Shown here: piece after piece, positions 1 through 10,485 of the stretch
Layout: each line of letters opens with the position of its first letter
Numbering within the stretch: the stretch's first letter is position 1
Source of the DNA: Pseudomonadota bacterium
GTDB taxonomy: Bacteria > Desulfobacterota > Binatia > Binatales > Binataceae
DNA length: 64,000 nt
Direction of reading: 5' to 3'
Assembly (NCBI GenBank): GCA_021323675.1
Contig: JAJPKP010000034.1
Coordinates: 1 to 64,000, forward strand
Notes under the pieces: generated by a model
Database searches by the model: none
What the model saw: the letters and a program-made list of their open reading frames with translations, nothing else
Told to the model about the DNA's origin: nothing
Made by a program: the position numbers and the translations under genes

Positions 1-5
1 CCCGC

Positions 6-2816
6 TCATGAGCATCCGCTGGTCGCTCCGCAATTCATGCATTTGTAGCAAGCGCCGTTGCGCACCATTATCGAGCCGCAATCCGGGCACGGAGGCGCGT
101 CGGCCTGATTGATAAACGCCTGGCGCATCCCGCCGCCGTCCTTGCCGTCGCGCAGGCTGGCAACCGGCGCGGCGGGCGGGTCCTTGCGATCGGCGGCGGC
201 GCCCTCCTCGACCATCACTCCCACTTCGCGCTTCGCGTCTTCATCCAGAAACTTCGACGCCATCCACCGGAACAGATAATCCACGATCGATTTCGCGTAC
301 GGGATCTGTGGATTCTTGGTGAAGCCTGACGGCTCGAAGCGCATATGCGCGAACTTGTCCACCAGGAATTGCAGCGGCACGCCGTACTGAAGCGCGTAAG
401 AGATCGCGGTCGCGAACGAGTCCATCAGACCCGAGATGGTCGAGCCCTGCTTCGACATCGACACGAAGATCTCGCCCGGCGAGCCGTCTTCGTACATCCC
501 GACCGTGATGTAACCCTCGTGGCCGGCGATATCGAACTTGTGCGTAAGCGCGCGGCGTTCGTCAGGCAGCTTTCGGCGCGACAACCGCTCATCGGGATGT
601 CCCGCCAGCGCCTGCGCGGCGCGGGCCGCATCCGCCGCCGCCCGCTCTTCTTTCTTGCCGGTATTGAGCGGCTGGGTGCGCTTGGAGCCGTCGCGATAGA
701 TCGCGACCGCCTTGAGCCCGAGCTTCCATGCCGTCACATACGCCTCCGCGACTTCATCGACCGTCGCCTCGGCGGGCATGTTGATGGTCTTGGAGATGGC
801 GCCGGAGATGAAGGGCTGCACCGCCCCCATCATCTTCAGATGCCCGTTGTAATGGATGGTGCGCGAGCCGGAGCGCGGCTTGAAGGCGCAGTCGAACACC
901 GGCAGATGGGCGTCCGACAGATGCGGCGCACCCTCGATGGTCTCGTGCTCGTCGAGATACTCGACGATTTCCTGAATTTCCTTCGAGTCGTAGCCGAGCC
1001 GCTTGAGCGCGCGGGGCACGGTGCCGTTGACGATCTTGAGCATCCCGCCGCCGACCAGCTTCTTGTACTTGATCAGCGCGATATCGGGCTCGATACCGGT
1101 GGTATCGCAGTCCATCATGAACGCGATCGTTCCGGTCGGCGCGATCACCGTCGCCTGGGAATTGCGGATTCCGGCCTGCTGGCCGAGCTTGAGCGCTTCG
1201 TCCCACGAATCACGCGCCGCGCGCAGCAGGTCGAGCGGAACGTGCGCGGGCTCAAGCCGATAGGCGTGGCTGCGATGGCGTTCGATGACCTTGAGGGTGG
1301 CTTCGCGATTGAGCTGATAGCCCGCGAACGGCCCTATATTCGCCGCGATCCGCGCCGATTGCAGGTACGCCTCTCCCGTCATCAGCGCCGTCACCGCCGC
1401 CGCGTAGCTGCGCCCCTGCTCCGAGTCGTACGGCATCCCGAGCGCCATCAGCAGCGCGCCCAGGTTGGCGTAGCCGAGGCCGAGCTCGCGGAACGCGCGC
1501 GCGTTGCGCTCGATTTCATCGGTCGGATACGAGGAATTGTCCACCACTATGTCCTGCGCGGTGATCATCACATCCACCGCGTGGCGGAACGCGCGCACAT
1601 CGAACTCGCCCCGATCGTCGATGAACTTCATCAGGTTGAGCGAGGCGAGGTTGCACGCCGAGTTGTCAAGATGCATGTACTCGCTACACGGATTGGAGGC
1701 GTTGATGCGCCCCGAATTCGGGCAGGTGTGCCAGAGGTTGATCGTCGTGTCGAACTGCATCCCGGGGTCGCCGCAGGCGTGCGCTGCCTCCGAGATCATC
1801 CGCAGCAGATCGCGTGCCTTGTATTCACCGGCGACCTCGCCCGTGGTGACGAAGCGCGTCTGCCAGGTCCCGTCCTCGATCACCGCGCGCATGAAGTCAT
1901 CGGTTACGCGCACCGAGTTGTTCGCGTTCTGGAAGAACACCGAACTGTACGCGGGCCCGTCCAGCGAGCCGTCGTAGCCGGCATCGATAAGAGCCCACGC
2001 CTTCTTTTCTTCCTCGACCTTGCACTTGATGAAATCTTCGATGTCGGGATGGTCTGCGTTGAGCACGACCATCTTGGCCGCGCGGCGGGTCTTGCCGCCC
2101 GACTTGATCACCCCCGCGGAGGCATCCGCGGCCTTCATGAACGACAGCGGCCCCGACGCGGTGCCGCCCGAAGACAGCTTTTCGCGGCACGACCGCAGAG
2201 CCGAGAGGTTCACGCCCGAGCCCGAGCCGCCCTTGAAGATCATCCCTTCATTGCGATACCAGCCGAGGATCGAGTCCATGTTGTCCTCGACCTTGAGGAT
2301 GAAGCAGGCGGAGCACTGCGGCTTCTCATCGATCCCGACGTTGAAATAGACGGGGCTGTTGAACGAGGCCTTCTGGTTGAGAAGCAGATGGGTCAATTCG
2401 GCGCGGAAAGTTTCGCGATCTTCCGCCGCGCCGAAGTAACCCTGCTTCTCGCCCCATCCGGTGATCGTATCGACGACGCGCGAGATGAGCTGGCGGACCG
2501 AACGCTCGCGCTGGAGGGACGCGGGATGACGCTTCAGGTCGTCCAGGCCGATCGGGCCGCGGAAATATTTCGACACGACCACGTTGGTCGCCGTTTGCGA
2601 CCAGGCGCGCGGAACTTCCACGTCGCGCTGCTCGAAGACGACCCGGCCGTCCTCGCCGGTGATAACCGCAGTGCGCAGCTCCCACTCGACTTCGTTCATC
2701 GGGTCGGAGCCGGGGGTGGTAAAGAAGCGCTCGAGCGCGATCCCCCGTCTGGGAAGGACACGATCGGCGTTTTTTAGCGTGATTTTGTCCAAGTCAACTG
2801 CTCCGCCGGCCATCAC
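6..2816 (-). CDS. nrdJ: Adenosylcobalamin-dependent (class II) ribonucleotide reductase
   Basis: This enzyme reduces ribonucleotides to deoxyribonucleotides for DNA synthesis, using coenzyme B12 as radical generator, so it works with or without oxygen. The 936-residue product carries the active-site pattern NPCSE followed by NSACNLASLNL, the PTGTIAFMMDCDTTGIEPD loop, and a C-terminal cysteine cluster (CPDCG, then CYKCMNCG) typical of long NrdJ proteins, where it re-reduces the active site or binds zinc. The frame is complete, with the stop at the window edge. GTG at 2816 and ATG at 2813 are both possible starts behind GAGGGGAGGA. The gene stands alone, with its own promoter and operator upstream. 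No class I or class III reductase is visible here. Confidence 0.97.
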   Translation of the reverse strand: MMAGGAVDLDKITLKNADRVLPRRGIALERFFTTPGSDPMNEVEWELRTAVITGEDGRVVFEQRDVEVPRAWSQTATNVVVSKYFRGPIGLDDLKRHPASLQRERSVRQLISRVVDTITGWGEKQGYFGAAEDRETFRAELTHLLLNQKASFNSPVYFNVGIDEKPQCSACFILKVEDNMDSILGWYRNEGMIFKGGSGSGVNLSALRSCREKLSSGGTASGPLSFMKAADASAGVIKSGGKTRRAAKMVVLNADHPDIEDFIKCKVEEEKKAWALIDAGYDGSLDGPAYSSVFFQNANNSVRVTDDFMRAVIEDGTWQTRFVTTGEVAGEYKARDLLRMISEAAHACGDPGMQFDTTINLWHTCPNSGRINASNPCSEYMHLDNSACNLASLNLMKFIDDRGEFDVRAFRHAVDVMITAQDIVVDNSSYPTDEIERNARAFRELGLGYANLGALLMALGMPYDSEQGRSYAAAVTALMTGEAYLQSARIAANIGPFAGYQLNREATLKVIERHRSHAYRLEPAHVPLDLLRAARDSWDEALKLGQQAGIRNSQATVIAPTGTIAFMMDCDTTGIEPDIALIKYKKLVGGGMLKIVNGTVPRALKRLGYDSKEIQEIVEYLDEHETIEGAPHLSDAHLPVFDCAFKPRSGSRTIHYNGHLKMMGAVQPFISGAISKTINMPAEATVDEVAEAYVTAWKLGLKAVAIYRDGSKRTQPLNTGKKEERAAADAARAAQALAGHPDERLSRRKLPDERRALTHKFDIAGHEGYITVGMYEDGSPGEIFVSMSKQGSTISGLMDSFATAISYALQYGVPLQFLVDKFAHMRFEPSGFTKNPQIPYAKSIVDYLFRWMASKFLDEDAKREVGVMVEEGAAADRKDPPAAPVASLRDGKDGGGMRQAFINQADAPPCPDCGSIMVRNGACYKCMNCGATSGCS

Positions 2817-2912
2817 CCCATCCTCCCCTCGATTACTTCTTTGTTACCGCTGAAGGACCCCCACGATCCCATGGCACCAAGGATGTTGATATCCTTCGGC
2901 GAGAGGAATGCG

Positions 2913-2981
2913 CCCCGTGTCCTGCGCGTTTCACAGCTAATAACGCTGGAACCTCGATTGCAGGCCCCGTGTCCTGCGCGG
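2913..2981. repeat. 17-bp direct repeat in the nrdJ leader
   Basis: GCCCCGTGTCCTGCGCG occurs perfectly at 2913-2929 and again at 2965-2981, 52 bp apart. The second copy forms one arm of a hairpin with bases just beyond it, and the first copy contains the same arm sequence, so the two copies could compete for one partner in the nrdJ leader RNA. Confidence 0.7.
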
Positions 2982-2998
2982 GCAATATGCGCGCAGGC
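2974..2998 (-). promoter_or_regulatory. Hairpin in the nrdJ 5' leader
   Basis: CCTGCGCG (2974-2981) and CGCGCAGG (2991-2998) form a perfect 8-bp inverted repeat around a 9-nt loop. It lies about 55 nt into the predicted nrdJ leader. There is no T run, so it is not an ordinary terminator. It may be part of a regulatory leader structure. Confidence 0.45.
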
Positions 2999-3021
2999 GC
3001 TAGGAGAAGTCAAGGCCCAAA

Positions 3022-3069
3022 CCCCAATATGTAGTGTTCATGACCTTGTTAACAACCCATATATTATGC
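3022..3069. promoter_or_regulatory. Tandem NrdR-like boxes upstream of nrdJ
   Basis: Two 16-bp sites resemble the NrdR consensus ACACWATATATWGTGT. The site at 3022-3037 (CCCCAATATGTAGTGT) matches 13 of 16 positions and the site at 3054-3069 (AACCCATATATTATGC) matches 11 of 16. Their starts are 32 bp apart, three helical turns, which is the spacing known for NrdR operators. The second overlaps the predicted -10 element. NrdR is the ATP/dATP-sensing repressor of ribonucleotide reductase genes; its gene is not in this window. Confidence 0.6.
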
Positions 3070-3089
3070 TGTTGATAATTGTTCGACAA
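3061..3089 (-). promoter_or_regulatory. Predicted nrdJ promoter (sigma-70 type)
   Basis: Read on the minus strand, TTGTCG (3089-3084) and TAATAT (3066-3061) are separated by exactly 17 bases, a good housekeeping promoter. The expected start of transcription is near 3054, leaving a leader of about 240 nt before nrdJ. The -10 element lies inside one of the NrdR-like boxes, which fits repression by occlusion. Confidence 0.6.
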
Positions 3090-3247
3090 GATTTCGCTTT
3101 CGGAAGATTTCTTCAGAAACGCAGAGCGTGGAATTAGCGCCACTGATGGATTGCCGGCCCGCAAACAGGCTCGGCCTGACCGGGGCGCCAATTCATTTCG
3201 CAGCGTCAATTCAAGGACGAAACGATCCGCGCTATCGTCAACTCGCG

Positions 3248-3694
3248 ATGCCATCTAAGGTTTCGAAACCTCCGATGAAGATCAGCGAGGCTTTACAGCC
3301 TCTTCTCGATCGCCTCGACACCGAAGGACAGTTCGGAATCGTGCGGCTTACGCGGATGTGGCCGGAGATCGTGGGCGAGACGATCGCTCGGCGAACCCAG
3401 GTATCGTCGCTCAAGTTCCATACCGCTGTGATTAAAGTTTCCGGCGCGATGTGGATCCAGGAACTCAACCTGATGAAGCAGCAGATTCTCTCGCGCGTGC
3501 GCGAGAAGGTCGGCGAGGACGTGGTGCGCGATCTGCGCTTCGTGCAGGGACGCCTGGCGCGCCGCGAGCACTCGAAACTGCGCGCGGTCCCGCGCTCCAC
3601 GCGCTATGCGATCGAGCTGCCGGAGATGAAAGATCCGGAGCTGAGGCGCGCCTTCCAGCGGCTGATAGAAGCCTGGGGCCGCGCGCCCAGGTAA
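3248..3694 (+). CDS. dciA: DciA-like helicase-loader protein (DUF721)
   Basis: DUF721 proteins include DciA, the ancestral loader of the replicative helicase DnaB in bacteria that lack DnaC. The 148-residue product has the DUF721 core: a leucine-rich N-terminal helix, a WPEIVGE motif, a strand ending in SSLKFHTAVIKV, and WIQELNLMKQQIL. The chosen start ATG 3248 gives MPSKVSKPPMKISEAL; the frame stays open upstream to 3128, but that extension looks unlike the family. The gene sits 171 bp ahead of recA and may be co-transcribed with it. The fold assignment is good; the helicase-loading role is inferred from family. Confidence 0.8.
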   Translation: MPSKVSKPPMKISEALQPLLDRLDTEGQFGIVRLTRMWPEIVGETIARRTQVSSLKFHTAVIKVSGAMWIQELNLMKQQILSRVREKVGEDVVRDLRFVQGRLARREHSKLRAVPRSTRYAIELPEMKDPELRRAFQRLIEAWGRAPR

Positions 3695-3865
3695 ATTCGG
3701 AAATCCACAGATTCCCGACCCGCCGCACCGTTCACGCTCGCAGGACAGAGCCGCGGATGCGGGCGCCTGTGGATGGCGTCGCGAGCGGGCATAGCGCTAT
3801 TCTGATTTTTTTATGACAAGATTTCGGTGCGGGCATATTCCGCTGCTACGGGGGCTTTCAGCACG

Positions 3866-4942
3866 ATGGCGCAGGAAATAAAAAGCAAGGCGCTCGACCT
3901 GGCGCTGAGCCAGATTGAAAAACAGTTCGGCAAGGGCTCGATCATGAAGCTCGGCGAACAATCGATCGAGGAGAATATCTCCGTTATCCCGACCGGTTCG
4001 CTGGGGCTCGATATCGCCCTCGGCGTCGGCGGCCTGCCGCGCGGCCGCGTGGTCGAGATCTACGGTCCGGAGTCCTCCGGCAAAACCACGCTCGCGCTGG
4101 AATGTATCGCGGAAGCCCAGAAGCTCGGCGGAATCGGCGCGTTTATCGACGCCGAGCACGCGCTCGATGCTTCCTACGCGCGCAAGCTCGGCGTCAAGGT
4201 CGAAGACCTGCTCATCTCGCAGCCCGACAACGGCGAACAGGCCCTCGAAATCGCCGAAACGCTGGTGCAGTCCGGCGCGATCGACATCCTGGTGATCGAC
4301 TCGGTCGCCGCGCTGGTGCCGCGAGCGGAAATCGAAGGCGAGATGGGCGAGCCGCAGATGGGATTGCAGGCGCGGCTGATGTCGCAGGCGTTGCGCAAGC
4401 TCACTTCCGTCATCGCGCGATCGCGCACCGTGGTCATTTTCATCAACCAGATCCGGATGAAGATCGGCGTGATGTTCGGAAATCCGGAGACCACCACCGG
4501 CGGCAACGCCCTCAAGTTCTATTCGTCGGTCCGCATCGACATCCGCCGCATCGGAACGATCAAAACCGCGCAGGACGTGATCGGATCGCGCACCAAGGTC
4601 AAGGTGGTGAAGAACAAGGTTGCGCCTCCCTTCCGCGAGGCCGAGTTCGATATCCTCTACGGCTCGGGAATTTCCAAGGAAGGCGAATTGGTCGACCTTG
4701 GCTCCGAACTTGGCGTGATCGAGAAACTCGGTGCCTGGTACTCCTACGAGGGCGAACGGATCGGCCAGGGGCGCGAGAATGCGCGCGATCTGCTGAAAGC
4801 AAACCCGAAGCTGGCCGACGAAATCGAGCAGAAGATCCGCGCCAAGCTCCAAACCAAACCTGTCGTTCTGCCCGCGTCCGCCGCCGCCGACAGCGAGGAA
4901 GCCCCGCCGCCCCCGCCGGTTTCGAGCAAGAAGAAAGGCTAG
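3866..4942 (+). CDS. recA: Recombinase RecA
   Basis: RecA polymerises on single-stranded DNA, drives homologous strand exchange and activates LexA-type self-cleavage. The 358-residue product has Walker A GPESSGKT at about residues 67-74, the [19 protein letters not shown] region with Walker B, and the DNA-binding loop motifs [14 protein letters not shown] and [20 protein letters not shown]. The C-terminus is a short acidic and proline-rich tail ending in lysines. ATG 3866 gives the family start [10 protein letters not shown]; an upstream ATG at 3827 would add 13 unusual residues. I could not identify a LexA operator upstream. Confidence 0.98.
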   Translation: MAQEIKSKALDLALSQIEKQFGKGSIMKLGEQSIEENISVIPTGSLGLDIALGVGGLPRGRVVEIYGPESSGKTTLALECIAEAQKLGGIGAFIDAEHALDASYARKLGVKVEDLLISQPDNGEQALEIAETLVQSGAIDILVIDSVAALVPRAEIEGEMGEPQMGLQARLMSQALRKLTSVIARSRTVVIFINQIRMKIGVMFGNPETTTGGNALKFYSSVRIDIRRIGTIKTAQDVIGSRTKVKVVKNKVAPPFREAEFDILYGSGISKEGELVDLGSELGVIEKLGAWYSYEGERIGQGRENARDLLKANPKLADEIEQKIRAKLQTKPVVLPASAAADSEEAPPPPPVSSKKKG

Positions 4943-5070
4943 CATCGGGAAGCGGTCGCCCACAGATGCGCCGATCGGCGCGTCATATGCGGGCGGCGCG
5001 AAACCCGTCTTCGGGCACGGCGCAACGACGGAGTTTCCCGCGCGCGCGAAACCGATTAAGAGTTTGTTAC

Positions 5071-6096
5071 ATGTCCTCTTTGGAAGATTCGCTCGCGGCT
5101 TACATTCAACTGAAGCTGCCCGATGCCTCCGGAATTCGCGTCGATCAACTCGAACAGATCTCCGGCGGCGCGTCGCGGCAGACCTATCGTTTTCGGCTCT
5201 CGTACAGCGATGGCGCCGCGCGTGAGCGCCGCCTGATTCTCAGGCGCGATCCGTCCGGCAGCCTTATCGATACCGACCGGAAGATAGAATTCGCCGCCTA
5301 CAAGGCATTCTTCGGGACCGACGTGCCGGTCCCCGAGGTCCTCTGGCTCGAAGACAACCCAAGCCATCTCGGAAGCCCATTTTTCATCAGCGCCGAGATG
5401 ACCGGCTTTCAGACATCGCCGGCGCGAATCCTGATGGAGCCTTACGCGGCCCATCATGAAAAGCTCGCCGAACAAAAATGGGCGATCCTGGGCAGGATCG
5501 CTTCCTGCGATCCGCGCAAGCTGGGCCTGGTCGGAACGATGGAGTGGGTCGAGCCGGACGCATGCTGGAAGCGCGAGCTCGATTATTGGGAGGGTGTGCT
5601 CGATTCGGACGAGCTTATCCCGCAGCCTGTCATGCGGGCGGCGATTCGCTGGATGCGCCGAAATCCGCCTCCTCCCGCGCAAAAGATCTGCGTCGTGCAC
5701 GGCGACTATCGCACCGGGAATTTCCTCTATGACGAATCGGGCCACATCCACGGCATCCTGGATTGGGAGATGGCCCATCTCGGTGACCCGCGCGAGGACC
5801 TCGGATGGAGCCTGAACCGCGTATGGTGCTGGGCACAGGATAATCGGCGCGGCGGGCTTGTGCCGCGCGACCGCGCGATTGCCATCTGGGAGAAGGCCAG
5901 CGGGCTCAAGGCCGACCCTGCCGCGCTGCACTGGTGGGAACTCTTCGCGACCGTGAAGGGACAGGGAATCTGGGTATCGAGCGCTCATGCCTGGGAAACG
6001 GGCGACAACAAGGACCCGATACTGATCCTGAGCGCGTGGTCGCTTATGAATAGCCAGGACCGTGCGGCCCTGGAACTGATGGGGCATCTGCGATGA
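5071..6096 (+). CDS. APH-family phosphotransferase
   Basis: This is a 341-residue protein of the aminoglycoside phosphotransferase/choline kinase fold. The catalytic Brenner motif reads HGDYRTGNFLYD at about residues 210-221, followed by the metal-binding ILDWEMAHLGDPREDLGW. The N-terminal half carries the nucleotide-binding region with LILRRDPSG. The overall pattern is closest to the kinases associated with acyl-CoA dehydrogenases (the ACAD10/ACAD11 kinase domain, which acts on 4-hydroxyacyl-CoAs) rather than to drug-resistance enzymes. The substrate cannot be read from sequence. It overlaps the next gene by 4 bp, so the two are probably translated together. Confidence 0.85.
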   Translation: MSSLEDSLAAYIQLKLPDASGIRVDQLEQISGGASRQTYRFRLSYSDGAARERRLILRRDPSGSLIDTDRKIEFAAYKAFFGTDVPVPEVLWLEDNPSHLGSPFFISAEMTGFQTSPARILMEPYAAHHEKLAEQKWAILGRIASCDPRKLGLVGTMEWVEPDACWKRELDYWEGVLDSDELIPQPVMRAAIRWMRRNPPPPAQKICVVHGDYRTGNFLYDESGHIHGILDWEMAHLGDPREDLGWSLNRVWCWAQDNRRGGLVPRDRAIAIWEKASGLKADPAALHWWELFATVKGQGIWVSSAHAWETGDNKDPILILSAWSLMNSQDRAALELMGHLR

Positions 6097-6539
6097 GACC
6101 GCCTGTTCCAATTGCATTCCAAACGATGGCGATGGACCTGTTTATGCGGGTCGTTCCCGCGATCAGTCCCGCCTACCACCAGGGAACGGTGGGGATGATC
6201 GGTACGATGCTGTCCATTGCGAGCGAAGAATGGGATCGGGCGGCGAGCCGGCGTATCGAGGAGAATGGCCGCCTGCGGGAAATATTCCGGGAAGCGATGC
6301 CGGTCGTTAAGGACGCCACCCTGAAGGCGCGGCTTGCCGCCCTCGCGGAGACAAAGGACAGCGACTTTCGAGTGTCGGCGCTGGAGAGCAACAACTGCAC
6401 GCTGCGTGCGGCGCTGATCAACCTGCACGCCTACGTCGAATCGCAACCGGGATCTGACGCGCGCAAGCTCGAGGAAACCATCTGGCAGGAACTGGCCCAT
6501 TCCACCGAACGCCGCCGCCTTTCAACCGCCCCCTTCTAG
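6093..6539 (+). CDS. Conserved-looking hypothetical protein coupled to the APH kinase
   Basis: The start overlaps the stop of the APH-family gene as ATGA, indicating translational coupling. The 148-residue product is predicted to be mostly helical and soluble, with no signal peptide, no cysteine pairs and no catalytic motif that I recognise. It contains long amphipathic stretches such as EEWDRAASRRIEENGRLREI. Base use matches its neighbours. It is likely to be an accessory subunit or partner of the kinase, but this rests only on position. Confidence 0.7.
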   Translation: MRPPVPIAFQTMAMDLFMRVVPAISPAYHQGTVGMIGTMLSIASEEWDRAASRRIEENGRLREIFREAMPVVKDATLKARLAALAETKDSDFRVSALESNNCTLRAALINLHAYVESQPGSDARKLEETIWQELAHSTERRRLSTAPF

Positions 6540-6634
6540 GGCATTTCCGCCGCTCCTGTTTCGCCACGCCTGCGCTGGCTTATGCGCTTGCGCCAGTGGG
6601 CAGCTTTGACGCGCTTGGATAGAATATACGCCCC

Positions 6635-9295
6635 ATGCGCTGGACAACCTCGAAGATACGGCAGTCGTTCCTCGACTTCTTCAAGGAACGCGGTCACACC
6701 GTAATTCCGTCTTTTCCGATCGTCCCCAAGGGCGATCCGACCCTGCTCTTTGTCAATGCCGGAATGGCGCCGATGAAGGACTACTTTCTCGGCATCCGCA
6801 CACCTCCGAGCCGCAGGGTCGTCGATTGCCAGAAGTGCCTGCGAATCTCCGGCAAGCATAATGACCTCGAAGCGGTCGGCCGCGACACCTACCATCACAC
6901 CTTCTTCGAGATGCTCGGAAACTGGTCGTTCGGCGACTATTACAAGGCCGAGGCGATCGAATGGCACTGGGACCTGATCACCAAGGTCTGGGGCGTCGAT
7001 CCGAAGCTGCTTTACGCGACGGTCCATGAGAAGGACGACGAGGCCGAGCAGATTTGGCTCAAGCTCGGCGTTCTGCCGCGCGATCGCATCATGCGCTTCG
7101 GCGACAAGGACAATTTCTGGGAGATGGGCGAGACGGGGCCGTGCGGACCGAACTCGGAAATCGATATCGACCGGGGAGAGAAGGCCTGCAGCGGCGGGGG
7201 CCATCCGGGCGTTGCGTGCGGCGTGAATGTTGACGGGTGCGAGCGGTTTATCGAACTCGGCAACCTGGTCTTCATCCAGTACAACCGCGATGGGTCGGGA
7301 AAGCTGACTCCGCTTCCACAAAAGCATGTCGATACGGGCTCGGGACTCGAGCGAATTGCGGCGGCGCTGCAAAGCCTCGAGCGCACCGACGGCAAGATTC
7401 TCGGCAACTACGACATCGACCTGTTCTCAACCATCATCAAGCGCATCGAAAGCGCAGCGGGCGAGCTGGGTAGCGGCGTGCGCTACGGCCACGATCCCGA
7501 GAACGACATTTCGTACCGTGCGATCGCGGACCACGCGCGCACGATGACGTTCCTGGTTTCCGAAGGCGTCAATCCCGGCAACTCCGAACGTGAATACGTC
7601 CTGCGGCGAATCATCCGGCGCGCCGCGCGCCACGGCCGCTATCTTGGAATCCATCGTCCGTTCCTCGCCATCGCCCATCAGGGCGTGGTCGAGGCGATGG
7701 GCGACGCGTATCCCGAGATTCGCGCCGCGGCGGCCAACGTCGCCAAAGTCATTACCGAAGAGGAAACCAGGTTCGGAGATACGCTCGACCGCGGACTGGA
7801 GCTTATCGACGAAGAGAAGGCGCGCCTCAAAAAGAGCGGCGGCAAGACGCTCTCCGGAGAAGTCGCCTTCAAGCTCTACGATACCTACGGCTTTCCGCTC
7901 GATCTCACCCAGGACGTGCTGCGCAACGACGGTATCGCGGTCGATACGGCGGCGTTCGACCGCCTGATGGATCAGCAGCGCGAACGAGCGCGGGCCGCGC
8001 GCAAAGAAGAATCGGCGGCGCCGGAAATCCAGATCGCCGCCGGAACTTCATCCCGCTTCATCGGGTACCATCGCTACGATGGCGAGTCCGAGGTGATCGC
8101 GGCCGGCGCGCAGGACGGCGGCGCTATCGCGATCGTCGTGGCGGAAACGCCCTTCTACCCCGAGGGCGGCGGTCAAATCGGCGACCGTGGCGTGATCGAA
8201 GCCGAGTCGGGCGCGCTCGCCGAAATCACCGATACGCGCAAGGCGGACGGCTCAATCGTTCATCTCGGACGCATCCTGCGCGGCGATGCGAATGATTTCC
8301 GGCGCGGAGCTCGCGTCCGGCTCAATGTCGATCGCATCCGGCGCGACGCGGCGATGCTGAATCATTCCGCAACGCACATCCTCCATTACGCGCTGCGCGA
8401 CGTCCTCGGCACGCACGTGCATCAGGCCGGATCCCTCGTCACGCCCGACCGCCTGCGCTTCGACTTCAGCCATCAGGGCCCGGTAGGTCCGGATGCGCTG
8501 GCGACGATCGAAGAGGAAATCAACGCGCGGATCCGGGAAAATGCCGGCGTCGCGGTCGAGGAGATGGCGTACGACGATGCGCTCAAGGCGGGCGCGCTCG
8601 CGTTCTTCGGCGACAAATACGGCGATATCGTCCGGGTAGTGCGGATGGGTGATTTTTCGGTCGAGCTTTGCGGCGGAACCCACGTCAATCGCACCGGCGA
8701 TATCGGGTTTTTCAAGCTCGATGCCGAATCCGGCGTCGCGGCGGGCGTGCGGCGAATCGAAGCCGCCACCGGACAGAGCGCTCTCGAGGCTGTGCGCGAG
8801 CAGGAAAGGCTGCTCAGCGAGATCGGCGCGAAGCTCGGCTCGAGCGACGTAGCCGCGCTGGATCGATTGGAAAAAATCCTCGCGCGCGAAAAAGAACTGG
8901 AAAAGAAGCTCCGCGCGCTCGAACAGAAGCTCGCCGGCGGCGGCGCGGACGGCGCCGCCGAGAAGGTCCGCGAAACCGCCGGCATCAAGGTCGTGACGCG
9001 GCGCGCGGACGGAATCGATCCGCGCGCGCTGCGCGAGATGGCGGACCGGATGCGCCAGAAGCACGGCTCGGCGGTGGTGGCGCTCGGCTCCGATCAGGGA
9101 GAAGGCAAGGTCGCGCTGCTCGTGGCGGTAACTTCCGACCTCACGAGCCGCGTGAAAGCCGGCGAGATCGTCAAGCAAATCGCTCCATTGATCGGCGGTT
9201 CCGGCGGAGGCCGCCCGGACATGGCGCAGGCGGGCGGCCGCGACGCGTCAAAGCTCGACGAGGCGCTCGAGCAGATCGCGAGCCTGATTCGCTAG
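6635..9295 (+). CDS. alaS: Alanyl-tRNA synthetase
   Basis: AlaS charges tRNA-Ala with alanine and edits mischarged serine and glycine. The 886-residue product has the class II catalytic domain from residue 1 (IRQSFLDFFKERGHT, then GDPTLLFVNAGM), the tRNA-binding middle region, the editing domain with HSATHILHYAL and the zinc-binding CGGTHVNRTGD, and the C-terminal C-Ala oligomerisation domain ending in GGGRPDMAQAGG. Length is normal for the family. There is no clear Shine-Dalgarno sequence before ATG 6635, although the N-terminus fits the family well. It leads a run of genes for RNA and envelope maintenance. Confidence 0.98.
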   Translation: MRWTTSKIRQSFLDFFKERGHTVIPSFPIVPKGDPTLLFVNAGMAPMKDYFLGIRTPPSRRVVDCQKCLRISGKHNDLEAVGRDTYHHTFFEMLGNWSFGDYYKAEAIEWHWDLITKVWGVDPKLLYATVHEKDDEAEQIWLKLGVLPRDRIMRFGDKDNFWEMGETGPCGPNSEIDIDRGEKACSGGGHPGVACGVNVDGCERFIELGNLVFIQYNRDGSGKLTPLPQKHVDTGSGLERIAAALQSLERTDGKILGNYDIDLFSTIIKRIESAAGELGSGVRYGHDPENDISYRAIADHARTMTFLVSEGVNPGNSEREYVLRRIIRRAARHGRYLGIHRPFLAIAHQGVVEAMGDAYPEIRAAAANVAKVITEEETRFGDTLDRGLELIDEEKARLKKSGGKTLSGEVAFKLYDTYGFPLDLTQDVLRNDGIAVDTAAFDRLMDQQRERARAARKEESAAPEIQIAAGTSSRFIGYHRYDGESEVIAAGAQDGGAIAIVVAETPFYPEGGGQIGDRGVIEAESGALAEITDTRKADGSIVHLGRILRGDANDFRRGARVRLNVDRIRRDAAMLNHSATHILHYALRDVLGTHVHQAGSLVTPDRLRFDFSHQGPVGPDALATIEEEINARIRENAGVAVEEMAYDDALKAGALAFFGDKYGDIVRVVRMGDFSVELCGGTHVNRTGDIGFFKLDAESGVAAGVRRIEAATGQSALEAVREQERLLSEIGAKLGSSDVAALDRLEKILAREKELEKKLRALEQKLAGGGADGAAEKVRETAGIKVVTRRADGIDPRALREMADRMRQKHGSAVVALGSDQGEGKVALLVAVTSDLTSRVKAGEIVKQIAPLIGGSGGGRPDMAQAGGRDASKLDEALEQIASLIR

Positions 9296-9399
9296 CAATA
9301 CTTCCACGGCGCGTGCCACGCTCGTTTAGCCGCGGCGAGGTTCCGCCGATCCCGAGGATTGAACGGGCCACTTTCAAAGTCCGGCAGATTTGGCATACG

Positions 9400-10479
<1,080 letters not shown>

Positions 10480-10485
10480 AGAAAA

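Larger units (their letters stand above)
2817..3247. other. Divergent intergenic region between nrdJ and dciA
   Basis: These 431 bases hold no convincing gene; the short reading frames across it lack family features. It contains a 17-bp direct repeat and a hairpin in the nrdJ leader, then an AT-rich stretch (about 3020-3110) with a sigma-70-like promoter reading toward nrdJ and two NrdR-like boxes. A longer reading frame joined to dciA begins at 3128, but ATG at 3248 is the better dciA start. Confidence 0.7.

Noticed and set aside
345..2777. 810-residue plus-strand reading frame opposite nrdJ
   Set aside because: It lies wholly antisense to a recognised gene, is arginine- and histidine-rich as expected of a shadow of GC-rich code, and has no family motif.
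3797..4963. 388-residue minus-strand reading frame opposite recA
   Set aside because: Shadow of recA in another frame; no domain content and no start signal.
4968..4981. Perfect palindrome GCGCCGATCGGCGC after recA as a terminator
   Set aside because: It has no loop and no T tract; more likely chance in GC-rich DNA or a restriction-like palindrome.
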